Below, in pieces: positions 17,652-26,300 of a stretch of DNA of 42,512 nucleotides (its first letter is position 1; each line of letters begins with the position of its first letter). The stretch covers positions 1 to 42,512 of the forward strand of contig CANCFV010000020.1 in NCBI GenBank assembly GCA_947377275.1, given 5' to 3'. Made by a program: the position numbers and the translations under genes. The notes under the pieces were generated by a model that saw only the letters and a program-made list of their open reading frames with translations, was not told where the DNA came from and searched no databases. Origin of the DNA: Burkholderiales bacterium. GTDB taxonomy: Bacteria > Pseudomonadota > Gammaproteobacteria > Burkholderiales > Burkholderiaceae_C.

Positions 17652-18176
17652 ATGCACCACCTCGCCCCCATCAACACCCGCACCGCGCACCTGGCCGCTC
17701 AGCGTGCGCGCAAGGCCGCTGAACAACAACGCCGCATGATGCGCCTCGCCAGTGCCCTGGTGGGCCTTGGCATCCTGGCCACAGGCTTGCTGAGTGCGTT
17801 CCAAACACACGCAGCCACACCGACGGCCAGCGCCACGTCCGCAGCCCAAGCCCAAACGGGCGTGGTGCAGTCGGTGCAAGCCGTCGAGGTCAAAGGCAAG
17901 GGCAGCGGCGCTGGCGTGGTGGCGGGCGCCCTGCTGGGTGGCCTGGTCGGCAACCAAATGGGCAGGGGCACCGGCAACACGGTCATGACCGTGGGCGGTG
18001 CCGTTGCCGGTGGTTACGCGGGCAACGAGGTCGAGAAGAACGCGAAAAAGCACACCGTCTACAAAACCAGCGTCAAACTGGACGATGGCAGCCTGCACAG
18101 CTACACCGAGTCCAAGGCCTTTGCGGTAGGCGCCCGTGTGAACGTGGCCGGCAAACACCTCCAACTCGCCCCCTGA
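17652..18176 (+). CDS. Glycine-zipper 2TM-domain envelope protein
   Basis: This 174-residue envelope protein has an N-terminal transmembrane or signal segment (about 29-50, MRLASALVGLGILATGLLSA). A Gly-rich double helix follows at about 85-120 (GAGVVAGALLGGLVGNQMG, then TVGGAVAGGYAGNEVEK). This matches the glycine-zipper '2TM' domain of the 17-kDa surface-antigen family, usually found in outer-membrane or periplasmic proteins. The C-terminal 50 residues form a small beta domain (HTVYKTSVKLDDGS). The start at 17652 is supported by AGGA 8-11 bases upstream. No lipobox Cys is present, unlike many relatives. The precise function is unknown; relatives are linked to envelope integrity. Confidence 0.8.
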   Translation: MHHLAPINTRTAHLAAQRARKAAEQQRRMMRLASALVGLGILATGLLSAFQTHAATPTASATSAAQAQTGVVQSVQAVEVKGKGSGAGVVAGALLGGLVGNQMGRGTGNTVMTVGGAVAGGYAGNEVEKNAKKHTVYKTSVKLDDGSLHSYTESKAFAVGARVNVAGKHLQLAP

Positions 18177-18193
18177 CCTTTGATTCGCCTCAA

Positions 18194-18218
18194 ACCCGGT
18201 GCGCCTTGCGTGCCGGGT
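18194..18218 (+). terminator. Hairpin after the glycine-zipper gene
   Basis: ACCCGG (18194-18199) and CCGGGT (18213-18218) pair across a 13-nt loop that itself has GCGC/GCG complementarity. It follows the stop codon by 17 bp. No clear T-run follows. Confidence 0.45.
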
Positions 18219-18238
18219 GTTCGTGCGACGATCCCGGC

Positions 18239-18970
18239 ATGCAAGCTCTCAACCCGACCTCGCTCGATCAGGTCCCCGGCAACCTGCGTGAGCAGGGCTG
18301 GTCCGTGATCAGCGCCCCCCTTTTGCTCGACTGGGTGCACGCCGATGCCGCCCGGGCCAAAGCCCTGCACGCCAGCTGGTCTGACCTCCCGGCCGACCCC
18401 CACCTGCGCGACGGCGGGCACTACCGCTTCAGGCGCCACAGCTGCTTCACGCTCGACACGGCCCGCGCCCAACTGACGCAAACCCCGCACCGCGCCCACT
18501 GGCAGCCTGTGACCTACAACGCCCTGCACGGTGGCTTTGAGCGCTGGTTCGAGCCCATGCACGACGCGGTCTGCCAAGACCCCATGTGGCAAGCCTTGCT
18601 CACGCAGCTCGGCACCTTGCTGGCACAAGTCAAGCCCGTTGACACTTGGTACATTGAGGCGCACCAGTTCCGCGTCGACACCACAGGCGGCATCGGCCGC
18701 CCCACGCCGGAAGGCGCACACCGCGATGGCGTGGACTTCGTGGCCGTGCTCATGCTCGAGCGGCACGAGGTCAAGGGTGGCGAAACACGTGTGTTCGAGG
18801 CCGATGGCCCGCACGGCGTGCGCTTCACACTCCAGCAACCCTGGGGCACCCTGCTCCTCGACGACGCCCGCGTCATCCACGAGTCCACCCCCATCCAACC
18901 ACTGGGTGAGCATGGCTGGCGCGACACCCTGGTCCTGACCTTCAAACAGGGCGGCTTCCAGGGGCCTTGA
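18239..18970 (+). CDS. 2-oxoglutarate/Fe(II) dioxygenase-family protein
   Basis: This is a 243-residue cytoplasmic protein of the 2OG-Fe dioxygenase type that includes bacterial amino-acid hydroxylases. The Fe(II) triad is visible as His161 and Asp163 in AHRDGVDF and His214 in VIHESTP. RDTLVLTF near the C-terminus supplies the Arg expected to hold 2-oxoglutarate. The middle WYIEAHQFRV and RHEVKGGETRVFE are typical of this group. The substrate is unknown. The gene starts 62 bp after the glycine-zipper protein and converges with the ferredoxin-oxidoreductase gene (9-bp gap). Confidence 0.82.
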   Translation: MQALNPTSLDQVPGNLREQGWSVISAPLLLDWVHADAARAKALHASWSDLPADPHLRDGGHYRFRRHSCFTLDTARAQLTQTPHRAHWQPVTYNALHGGFERWFEPMHDAVCQDPMWQALLTQLGTLLAQVKPVDTWYIEAHQFRVDTTGGIGRPTPEGAHRDGVDFVAVLMLERHEVKGGETRVFEADGPHGVRFTLQQPWGTLLLDDARVIHESTPIQPLGEHGWRDTLVLTFKQGGFQGP

Positions 18971-18979
18971 GAGGCCCGC

Positions 18980-20293
18980 TCAAGCGGTGCCGAATTTGGT
19001 GTCGAAGCGGATGCCAATGGACTGCAGCAGCGTGGTGGGCAGCACGCCCCCCGCGCACACGATCACCGCGTCGTTGGGCAGCACTTGCTGCCCCTCCTGT
19101 ATGTTCAAGGTGACCTGATCGGCCTCGATCTGGGCCACGGTGGATTGCAGCAGAACCTGCAATTTGCCAGCCTGCTCCATTTGCTTGAGCTTCTGGCGGT
19201 TTTTGTCTTTCACGCGCGAAAACGCCTGGCTGCGGTAAGACAAGGTCACCTGCGTGCCGGGCTCTTGCGCCAATGAAATGGCGGCCTCCAAGGCGCTGTC
19301 GCCCCCGCCCACCACCAGCACGCGCTGGCCACGGTACTGCTCGGCGTCCACCAGGCGGTACACCACCTTGCTCTGCTCCTCGCCGGCCACATCCAGCTTG
19401 CGCGGTGAACCCCGGCGACCCAGCGCCAGGAGCACGGTCTTGGTCTCATACGCCCGCTGGCTGCTGCGCACGATGAAGCCGCCGTCCTCGGTCGGGTCGA
19501 TGCCCTCCAGGCGCTCGCCAAACTGAAAGCGCAGCCCTGTCTTGTCGACCACGCCGTGCCAGAAGGTCAGCAGCGTCTCTTTGGCCACCTCGGTGCCCAG
19601 GCTCATCGAGCCCACCACGTCCAGCTTGACGGGAGCGGTCATGGTGATCTTGTTGCGGGGGTAGTGGTACACGGTGCCACCCAGCGCGTCTTCCTGCTCG
19701 ATGATGGCGTAGCGCATCTTGTGGTGCATGGCGCTCAAGCCAGCAGAAATGCCCGCCGGACCGGCCCCCACGATGACCACGTCCAGCGGCGCTTTCGAGG
19801 CACTGGCCTGCGCCTTCTTGTACAGCGCGGCCATGGCTTGGCGGCCCTGCTCGGCGGTCTTGCGGATCAGGCCCATGCCGCCCAACTCACCGGCAATGAA
19901 GATGCCGGGCACGCTGGACTCGAACTCCTTGCTCAACTGCGGGATGTCCACGCCGCGGTCGGCCGTGCCAAAGACCAGCGTCAATGCCTGCGTCGGGCAG
20001 GCCGCGATGCAAGCGCCATGGCCAATGCAGGCCGACGCGTTGATCAAGGTGGCCTTGCCATTGACGATGCCCAGCGCCTCTTCAGGGCAGGCCTTGGCGC
20101 ACGCGCCAGAACCAAAACAGCGGTTCGGGTCGACCACAGGGTGCAAGGAAGCGGGCTCGTGCAAGCCCGCTTGTTTGGACTCGCTCAAGGCCGTCTCAGC
20201 GGCTTGCAGCTTGCGGCGGCGGATCAGCACATGCACGCCAACGGCCAGGGCGGCAGCGCCCAAGTAAACGGGAAGGTAAGCGGGCAACAACAT
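18980..20293 (-). CDS. Membrane-anchored ferredoxin-flavin oxidoreductase
   Basis: This 437-residue electron-transfer protein has an N-terminal membrane helix (about 1-24). A two-cluster ferredoxin-like domain (about 50-105) follows, then a thioredoxin-reductase-like FAD/NAD(P)H fold (VVIVGAGPAGISAG at about 166, VVGGGDSALEAA near 300). The cluster motifs are atypical: C59-x2-S62-x2-C65-x3-C69-P and C89-x2-H92-x2-C95-x3-C99-P. The second Cys of each canonical motif is Ser or His. By eye this leaves three Cys per cluster. The start at 20293 begins the anchor; in-frame codons further upstream are not supported. It is divergent from the cytochrome conduit (194-bp gap), which suggests a link between NAD(P)H or ferredoxin and the conduit. 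No dedicated partner is recognisable. Confidence 0.85.
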   Translation of the reverse strand: MLLPAYLPVYLGAAALAVGVHVLIRRRKLQAAETALSESKQAGLHEPASLHPVVDPNRCFGSGACAKACPEEALGIVNGKATLINASACIGHGACIAACPTQALTLVFGTADRGVDIPQLSKEFESSVPGIFIAGELGGMGLIRKTAEQGRQAMAALYKKAQASASKAPLDVVIVGAGPAGISAGLSAMHHKMRYAIIEQEDALGGTVYHYPRNKITMTAPVKLDVVGSMSLGTEVAKETLLTFWHGVVDKTGLRFQFGERLEGIDPTEDGGFIVRSSQRAYETKTVLLALGRRGSPRKLDVAGEEQSKVVYRLVDAEQYRGQRVLVVGGGDSALEAAISLAQEPGTQVTLSYRSQAFSRVKDKNRQKLKQMEQAGKLQVLLQSTVAQIEADQVTLNIQEGQQVLPNDAVIVCAGGVLPTTLLQSIGIRFDTKFGTA

Positions 20294-20433
20294 GGGCAAG
20301 GGCCAACAACTCGAACAAGCCAAGCAAGTCGGCCTGCGGGGAATTCCCCGTTCACGCACCACCACACCGGCGATGCCTCACGCAAGACGATACGTCCAAG
20401 CGCGCTTCATGTTTGTAAGAAATCTAAACAAAA

Positions 20434-20451
20434 GTGCTAAAAGCACATTTA
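20434..20451 (+). promoter_or_regulatory. GTGC-N6-CACATTTA motif, copy 1 (upstream of conduit)
   Basis: GTGC-TAAAAG-CACATTTA; the inner part GTGCT-AAA-AGCAC is a perfect inverted repeat. It lies in a short AT-rich island in the divergent gap 20294-20487. A second hyphenated inverted repeat, TTTGT (20412-20416) and ACAAA (20428-20432), is just upstream. The trailing TTTATA resembles a -10 box. The same pattern recurs at 23254-23271. It is a candidate operator or promoter of the conduit operon; the regulator is unknown. Confidence 0.5.
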
Positions 20452-20529
20452 TAGCAGAGCCGATCCTTAGAATCCGAGCACCATGGCGTGGCCGTCCACC
20501 CTGAAGTCGCCGAGAAAGTACCCGTCCTC

Positions 20530-21405
20530 ATGGACACGCCTGCCACCGCAATCAAACCACCCTCGCCGCCCCTGCGCGCCGACCTGCTGATCTACTTGGC
20601 GCTGCTCGCCTTGGGGCTGGCGGCGTGGTGGATCTCCGAGCAAGGCTGGTTCACACCCTGGTCTCGCACCGGCTATTGGTTGGGTGTGGCTGGGGGCGTT
20701 TCCATGCTGTTGCTGTTCACCTACCCGCTGCGCAAGCGCTGGCGACTGACCTACAGCTGGGGCCCTGCAAAGGTCTGGTTCGCGGCGCACATGGTCCTGG
20801 GCATCTTGGGGCCCTGGTTGATCTTGCTGCACTCGACCTTCCAGATCGCCTCCACCAACGCCGCCGTGGCGCTGTTCTCGATGTTGATCGTGGCGCTCAG
20901 CGGCGTGGTCGGGCGCTTCTTGTACGTGCGCTTGCACGCCGACCTGCGCGGTGAAAAGGCCTCACTGGCCAGCCTGCGGCACAGCATGAACCATGCGCAC
21001 CAAACGGCCGACACCCAACTGGCCAGCATGCCCACGGTGCGCCATGCGCTCAACGACTTCGAGACCAAAGTGCTCGACAGCGCACCAGGCAGCAGCCCCG
21101 GACACCTGTGGCGCTTGTGCGTGCTGCCCATCCACAAACAGCGTCTGACGCGACTGTGCAAGCTGGAGGCCAAACAGGCCACCAAAGCCATGGCGCGCCA
21201 ACTCGAGTGGACGCCCAAACAGGCCCTGGCCCACTTCCGCAGCTGCAGCGAGCAAATCGAGGCCCACGGCGCGGCCGTGCAACGCGTGGCGCAATTCCAG
21301 ACTTTTGAGCGCTTGTTCTCGCTGTGGCACGTGGCCCATGTGCCCTTCGTCTGGATCATGGTGTTTTGCGCCATCTTCCACGTGGTGGCGGTGCATGCCT
21401 ACTGA
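20530..21405 (+). CDS. Di-haem b-type inner-membrane electron-transfer protein
   Basis: This membrane protein of about 291 residues has hydrophobic segments near 18-35, 48-65, 83-101, 110-133 and 265-289. Two of them carry paired His exactly 14 residues apart: His87/His101 and His270/His284. An H-x13-H pair in each of two helices is the classic arrangement that holds two haems b across the membrane (as in cytochrome b and ferric reductases). This is my reason for the call; no further family is recognised. A soluble loop of about 130 residues (134-262) with two Cys separates the helices. The start could instead be GTG at 20488; neither has a clear ribosome site. It heads the cluster and is followed 24 bp later by the 24-haem cytochrome. 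The inferred role is electron exchange with the quinone pool. Confidence 0.75.
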   Translation: MDTPATAIKPPSPPLRADLLIYLALLALGLAAWWISEQGWFTPWSRTGYWLGVAGGVSMLLLFTYPLRKRWRLTYSWGPAKVWFAAHMVLGILGPWLILLHSTFQIASTNAAVALFSMLIVALSGVVGRFLYVRLHADLRGEKASLASLRHSMNHAHQTADTQLASMPTVRHALNDFETKVLDSAPGSSPGHLWRLCVLPIHKQRLTRLCKLEAKQATKAMARQLEWTPKQALAHFRSCSEQIEAHGAAVQRVAQFQTFERLFSLWHVAHVPFVWIMVFCAIFHVVAVHAY

Positions 21406-21429
21406 AGCCATGGGCGGCGGGGCGCGCTC

Positions 21430-23325
21430 GTGAAGCTGTTGCTAAACGCCTTGCTCAAGCTGATGCTGGCCGCTGTGCTGGCATGGGCGGGGTGGATCAC
21501 GCCTGCGCGGGCGCAATCCATCGAGTCGGTGCTGGCCCCTGGCGAGCTGATCGCAGGCCACGCCAAGGTCGAAAACGACTGCGCCAGCTGCCACGTGCGC
21601 TTCAACCCCAAAGGGCAAGATGCGCTTTGCACCGTGTGCCACAAAGAGGTCGGGCTGGACCTCAAGAACCGAACCGGCTTTCACGGCAAGCCCAAGTCAG
21701 CGGCCACCTGCCGCAGCTGCCACACCGACCACAAAGGCCGCCAGGCCAAGATCGTGCAGCTCGACACCAAGCGCTTTGACCACAGCCAGACCGACTACCC
21801 GCTCAAAGCCAAGCACGAACGCGTGGCCTGCGAGAAGTGCCACACGGCAGGCAAGAAACACTGGCAAGCCCCCAGCGACTGCCTGAGCTGCCACAAGAAA
21901 GACGATGCCCACAAGGGCGGCATCGCGGGCAAATGCTCTGACTGCCACAAAGAGACCGGCTGGAAAGACACCGACTACGACCACGGCAAGAAGACCCGCT
22001 TTGCGCTGGAAGACAAGCACGCCAAGCTCAAGTGCGACGACTGCCACGCCAACGGCCGCTACAAAGACACGCCCCGCACCTGCATCGGCTGCCACAAGAA
22101 AGACGACGAGCACAAAGGCCAGTACGGCAGCAAGTGCGAAAGCTGCCACAGCGCCAAGGCATGGAAAGACATCGGCTTCAACCACGATACCGACACCGGC
22201 TACGCCCTGCGCGGCAAACACCGCAAGACCGCCTGCAACGACTGCCACACCGGCCCGATCTACAAACAAAAGCTGCCCCAACAGTGCTGGGATTGCCACA
22301 AGAAAGACGACAAGCACAAAGACACCTTGGGACGCGACTGCGCCTCATGCCACAGCGAGTCAGGCTGGAAAGACCCACCGCGCTTTGACCACGACAAGAC
22401 CCCCTTCCCACTGCTGGGCAAGCACACCAAGGCCGACTGCAAGGACTGCCACAAGAGCAACCTGTTCAAAGAAGCCCCTTCAGATTGCTACGCCTGCCAC
22501 AAGAAAGACGACAAGCACGAAGGCACGCTTAGCAAGGCCTGCGTGGACTGCCACAGTGAGCGCGACTGGAAAACCACTGCGGGCCGCTTTGACCACGACC
22601 GCACCCGCTTCGCCCTGCGCAACGCGCACGCGGCCGCCAAGGTCAAGTGCAGCGACTGCCACCAAGGTGGCCCCAGCAAGCTCAAGGGCACGGCCAGCGA
22701 CTGCTACGCCTGCCACAAGAAAGACGACAAGCACGAAGGCACCCAGGGCAAGCAGTGCGCGCAGTGCCATGGCGACAAGGACTGGAAGGCAACCGTGTTC
22801 GACCACGGCAAGACCCGCTTCCCGCTGACCGGCGGGCACGTACGCATCGAGTGCAAGTCGTGCCATGTAAGCAAGCGCTTCAAGGATGTGCAGCGCGAAT
22901 GCGTGGCTTGCCACCTCAAAGACGACACCCACAAGGGCCGTTTGGGTGACCAGTGCGAGAGCTGCCACAACGCACGGCACTGGAAAGCGTGGGACTTCAA
23001 CCACGCCAAGCAAACCAAGTACCCCTTGACCGGAGGACACGCTCGCGTGAAGTGCGAAGCCTGTCACAGCCAGCCGGCACCCAAAGGCAAAGCCATCGCA
23101 GAAGTGGGGCAGCGCTGTGTGGACTGCCACGAACGCAACGACGTGCACGACGGTCAGTTCGGGCGGCGCTGCGAGCTGTGCCACGTGCCGGCGTCGTGGT
23201 TACAAACAGATAAACATGCGCGGGCACGCGACATCCAGCCACCTATAATGAATGTGCAGTTTTCACATTTAATGGGCATCAGCAGTCGCCTCAGTCCCAA
23301 TCGTTTCGTCCATGCCCACCTCTGA
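21430..23325 (+). CDS. 24-haem c-type cytochrome, periplasmic type
   Basis: This is an exported 631-residue multihaem cytochrome. A signal peptide (about 1-29, ending TPARA-QS) is followed by 24 CxxCH haem sites counted by eye, the first at about residue 52 and the last near 585. The sequence is very rich in Lys and Asp (repeated CHKKDDKHKG), as in soluble periplasmic carriers. From the fifth haem on it is built of a three-haem unit (see repeat entry). The start is GTG at 21430. The last 40 or so residues (from LQTDKHARAR) have no haem and unlike composition, and their DNA is AT-rich with a TATAAT and the second regulatory motif, so the tail may be incidental. It overlaps the next gene by 14 bp. 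Inferred role: to relay electrons between the inner-membrane b-cytochrome and the outer-membrane porin. Confidence 0.93.
   Translation: MKLLLNALLKLMLAAVLAWAGWITPARAQSIESVLAPGELIAGHAKVENDCASCHVRFNPKGQDALCTVCHKEVGLDLKNRTGFHGKPKSAATCRSCHTDHKGRQAKIVQLDTKRFDHSQTDYPLKAKHERVACEKCHTAGKKHWQAPSDCLSCHKKDDAHKGGIAGKCSDCHKETGWKDTDYDHGKKTRFALEDKHAKLKCDDCHANGRYKDTPRTCIGCHKKDDEHKGQYGSKCESCHSAKAWKDIGFNHDTDTGYALRGKHRKTACNDCHTGPIYKQKLPQQCWDCHKKDDKHKDTLGRDCASCHSESGWKDPPRFDHDKTPFPLLGKHTKADCKDCHKSNLFKEAPSDCYACHKKDDKHEGTLSKACVDCHSERDWKTTAGRFDHDRTRFALRNAHAAAKVKCSDCHQGGPSKLKGTASDCYACHKKDDKHEGTQGKQCAQCHGDKDWKATVFDHGKTRFPLTGGHVRIECKSCHVSKRFKDVQRECVACHLKDDTHKGRLGDQCESCHNARHWKAWDFNHAKQTKYPLTGGHARVKCEACHSQPAPKGKAIAEVGQRCVDCHERNDVHDGQFGRRCELCHVPASWLQTDKHARARDIQPPIMNVQFSHLMGISSRLSPNRFVHAHL
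21889..23190 (+). repeat. Seven three-haem units in the 24-haem cytochrome
   Basis: The element CHKKDDxHKG (later CHLKDD and CHERND) starts at 21889, 22090, 22294, 22495, 22711, 22909 and 23125. Spacings are 201, 204, 201, 216, 198 and 216 nt, 66-72 residues per unit. Each unit holds three CxxCH plus a conserved W-K-x-FDH-x-TRFPL-x-GKH spacer whose extra His are candidate distal haem ligands. Confidence 0.88.
23254..23271 (+). promoter_or_regulatory. GTGC-N6-CACATTTA motif, copy 2 (before giant cytochrome)
   Basis: GTGC-AGTTTT-CACATTTA, inside the inverted repeat AATGTG-N7-CACATT (23251-23269). It lies within the 3' end of the 24-haem gene and 40 bp before the start of the 47-haem gene. A perfect TATAAT sits just upstream at 23244-23249, but no good -35 box is seen 17 bp before it. 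The match to the copy at 20434-20451 is 12 of 12 fixed bases with the same spacing. It may be an internal promoter or operator. Confidence 0.5.
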
Positions 23326-26300
23326 CACCCGCAACCGCATGCTTCAACTGGCCCTGAGCTGGTTGGCCATGCTCATGCTGGTGATGGCCGGATGGACGCC
23401 GATGCAGGCCTCGGCCCAAGGGGCCAACCCGAAGTTCGAGCACTTCAAAACAGGTTTCCCACTCAGCGGCTCGCACACCACAACGCGCTGCGAGTCGTGC
23501 CACATCAACGGGGTGTTCAAAGGCACACCGCGAGACTGTCAGACCTGTCACACCACGGGCTCGCGCTTCTCGCGTGCCAACGCGACCATGCCGAGCAACC
23601 ACATCCCGGTGTCGGTCAAGCAAACCTGCGACTCGTGCCACGGCACGCAAGCGTTCTCGGGCGTTCGTTTTTCGCACAGCACGATGACCGCTGGCGCCAG
23701 CTGCCAGTCGTGCCATGACGGCATCCACTCGCCAGGCAAGCCGAGCAACCACATCCCCACCCGGGCCAACTGTGAGACCTGCCACACATCCTCTTCGTGG
23801 AGCAGCAACGCCCGCCCCGATCACAGCACGTTCACCACGGCCACCGACTGTGTCGGTTGCCACAATGGTGGCCCGGCCAGTGGCAAGCCCTCAGGGCACA
23901 TTCCAGTGTCAGCGAACTGCGTGAGCTGCCACGCTGTCACCAGCTGGAAGCCCACCAACTTCAACCACACCCAGGTCAACACCTCGGGCCAGTGCGCCAC
24001 CTGCCACACGGGCAACAACCCGCCAGCCGACGGCAAGCACAACAAGCACATCCCGACCAGCGGCATCAGTGGCATCGCCTCGGCGAGTTGCGACAGCTGC
24101 CACAAGGGCGGCTTCAGTGCCTGGAGCAACGGCAAGTTCCACGCGAACAACGCCGTGAGCGGGCAATGCGCCACCTGCCACCTCAATGGCGCGAACTTCG
24201 ACATCGTTGGCAAACCCAACAACAGCACGCACGCCAGCGTGACCGGCAACTGCGAAAAGTGCCACGCCACGGGCAACAGCTGGGCCGTGTCCAAGGTCGA
24301 CCACAGCCAGTTCAACGCCAGCACCACCTGCAGCAGCTGCCACAACGGCACGGGCGCCACCGGCAAGCCCACCACCCACGTGCCCACGAGCGTGAACTGC
24401 CTGAGCTGCCATACCACCAGCGCCTGGAAGCCAAGCAAGTGGAACCACACGCAGGACACCAGCACGACCTGCAGCACCTGCCACTCCAACCCTTACGCCA
24501 CCAGCAAGCCGTCGAACCACATCCCGGTGAGCTCCGGTTGCAACAGCTGCCACGGCACCACCAGCTGGAAGCCCAGCAGCTTCAACCACACCCAGGTGAG
24601 CACCACGGGCCAATGCGCCACTTGCCACTCGGGCAGCAACCCGCCAGCCGATAGCAAGCCCGCCAACCACATCCCGACCACTGCCACGGTGGGCGTGAAC
24701 AACGCCAGCTGCGACACCTGCCACAAGGGCAGCCTCACCTCGTGGGCCACCGGCAAGTTTCACAACAACGTTACGGTGGTTGGGCAGTGCGCCGCATGCC
24801 ACCTCACGGCCCAATTTGGTCTGACCGCTAAGCCCAACAACAACACGCACAGTGGCGTGACAGGCAACTGCGAGCAATGCCACAAGACCAGTGGCTGGGC
24901 AGGCGCCACGGTGGACCACAGCAAGTTCACCTCTGCCACGCAGTGCGCCAGCTGCCACAACGGCACCACGGCCACCGGCAAGGACAACAGCCACATCCCC
25001 GTGACGGGCAATTGCACCAAGTGCCACAGCACCTCGGGCTGGAAGCCAACGTCCTGGAACCACACCCAAGAATCCGTTACGCAGTGCGCCACCTGCCACA
25101 ACGGTGTCTACTCAACCACCAAGCCCGGTAACCACATCCCGGTGACGGCGGTGTGCAGCACCTGCCACACCACCACCAGCTTCAAGCCCAGCAGCTTCAA
25201 CCACACGCAAGTGAGCACGGCGGGGCAATGCGCCACGTGCCACACCGGCATGAACCCGCCGGCAGGTGGCAAGGCGCTCAGCCACATCCCCACCACGGCC
25301 ACGGTGGGCGTGGCCAACGCCAGCTGCGACACCTGCCACAAGGGCGGCTTCACAGGCTGGAACAACGGCCTGTTCCACAACAACGTGTCGGTGGTGGGCC
25401 AGTGCGCGTCGTGCCACATGACCAACCAGTACGGGCTGACCAGCAAGCCCAGCAACAGCACGCACAGTGGCGTGACAGGAAACTGCGAGCAATGCCACAA
25501 GACCAGTGGCTGGGCGGGCGCCACGGTGGATCACAGCAAGTTCACCTCTGCCACACAGTGCGCCAGCTGCCACAACGGCACCACGGCCACCGGCAAGGAC
25601 AACAACCACATCCCCGTGACGGGCAATTGCACCAAGTGCCACAGCACCTCGCGCTGGACACCCACCAGCTGGAACCACACGCAAGAGTCGGTCACACAGT
25701 GCGCCACCTGCCACAACGGCGTGTACTCGCTCACCAAGCCCGGTAACCACATCCCGGTCACGGCGGTGTGCAGCACCTGCCATACCACCGCCAGCTTCAA
25801 GCCCAGCAGCTTCAACCACACGCAAGTGAACACGTCGGGACAATGCGCCACCTGCCACACAGGCATGAACCCACCGGCCGACGGCAAGCCAATGAACCAC
25901 GTCCCCACCACGACGACGGTGGGCGTGACCAACAACAGCTGCGACACCTGCCACAAGGGCAGCTTGACGACGTGGAGCACGGGCAAGTTCCACAACAACG
26001 TGACCGTGATCGCGCAATGTGCCAGCTGCCACCTCACGCCGCAGTTTGGTCTGACCAGCAAACCCAACAACGCCACACACAGCGCCATCTCCGGCAACTG
26101 TGAGCAGTGCCACAAGACCAGTGGCTGGACAGGTGCACGCGTCAACCACAGCACCTTCAACGCCACCACACAATGCGGCACTTGCCACAACGGCAACGGC
26201 GCCACGGGCAAACCGGGCAACCACGTGCCCACCACGGCCAACTGCATCAGCTGCCACAGCACCTCGGTGTGGACCCCTGCGAACTGGACCCACACCCAGA

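Noticed and set aside
20434-20451. CRP/FNR binding site
   Set aside because: The half-sites GTG and CAC are 7 bp apart, not the 8 expected for TGTGA-N6-TCACA, and TTGAT-N4-ATCAA is absent.
23244-23249. Perfect TATAAT as a stand-alone promoter for the 47-haem gene
   Set aside because: No TTGACA-like box at 15-19 bp upstream. Kept only as part of the candidate regulatory site.
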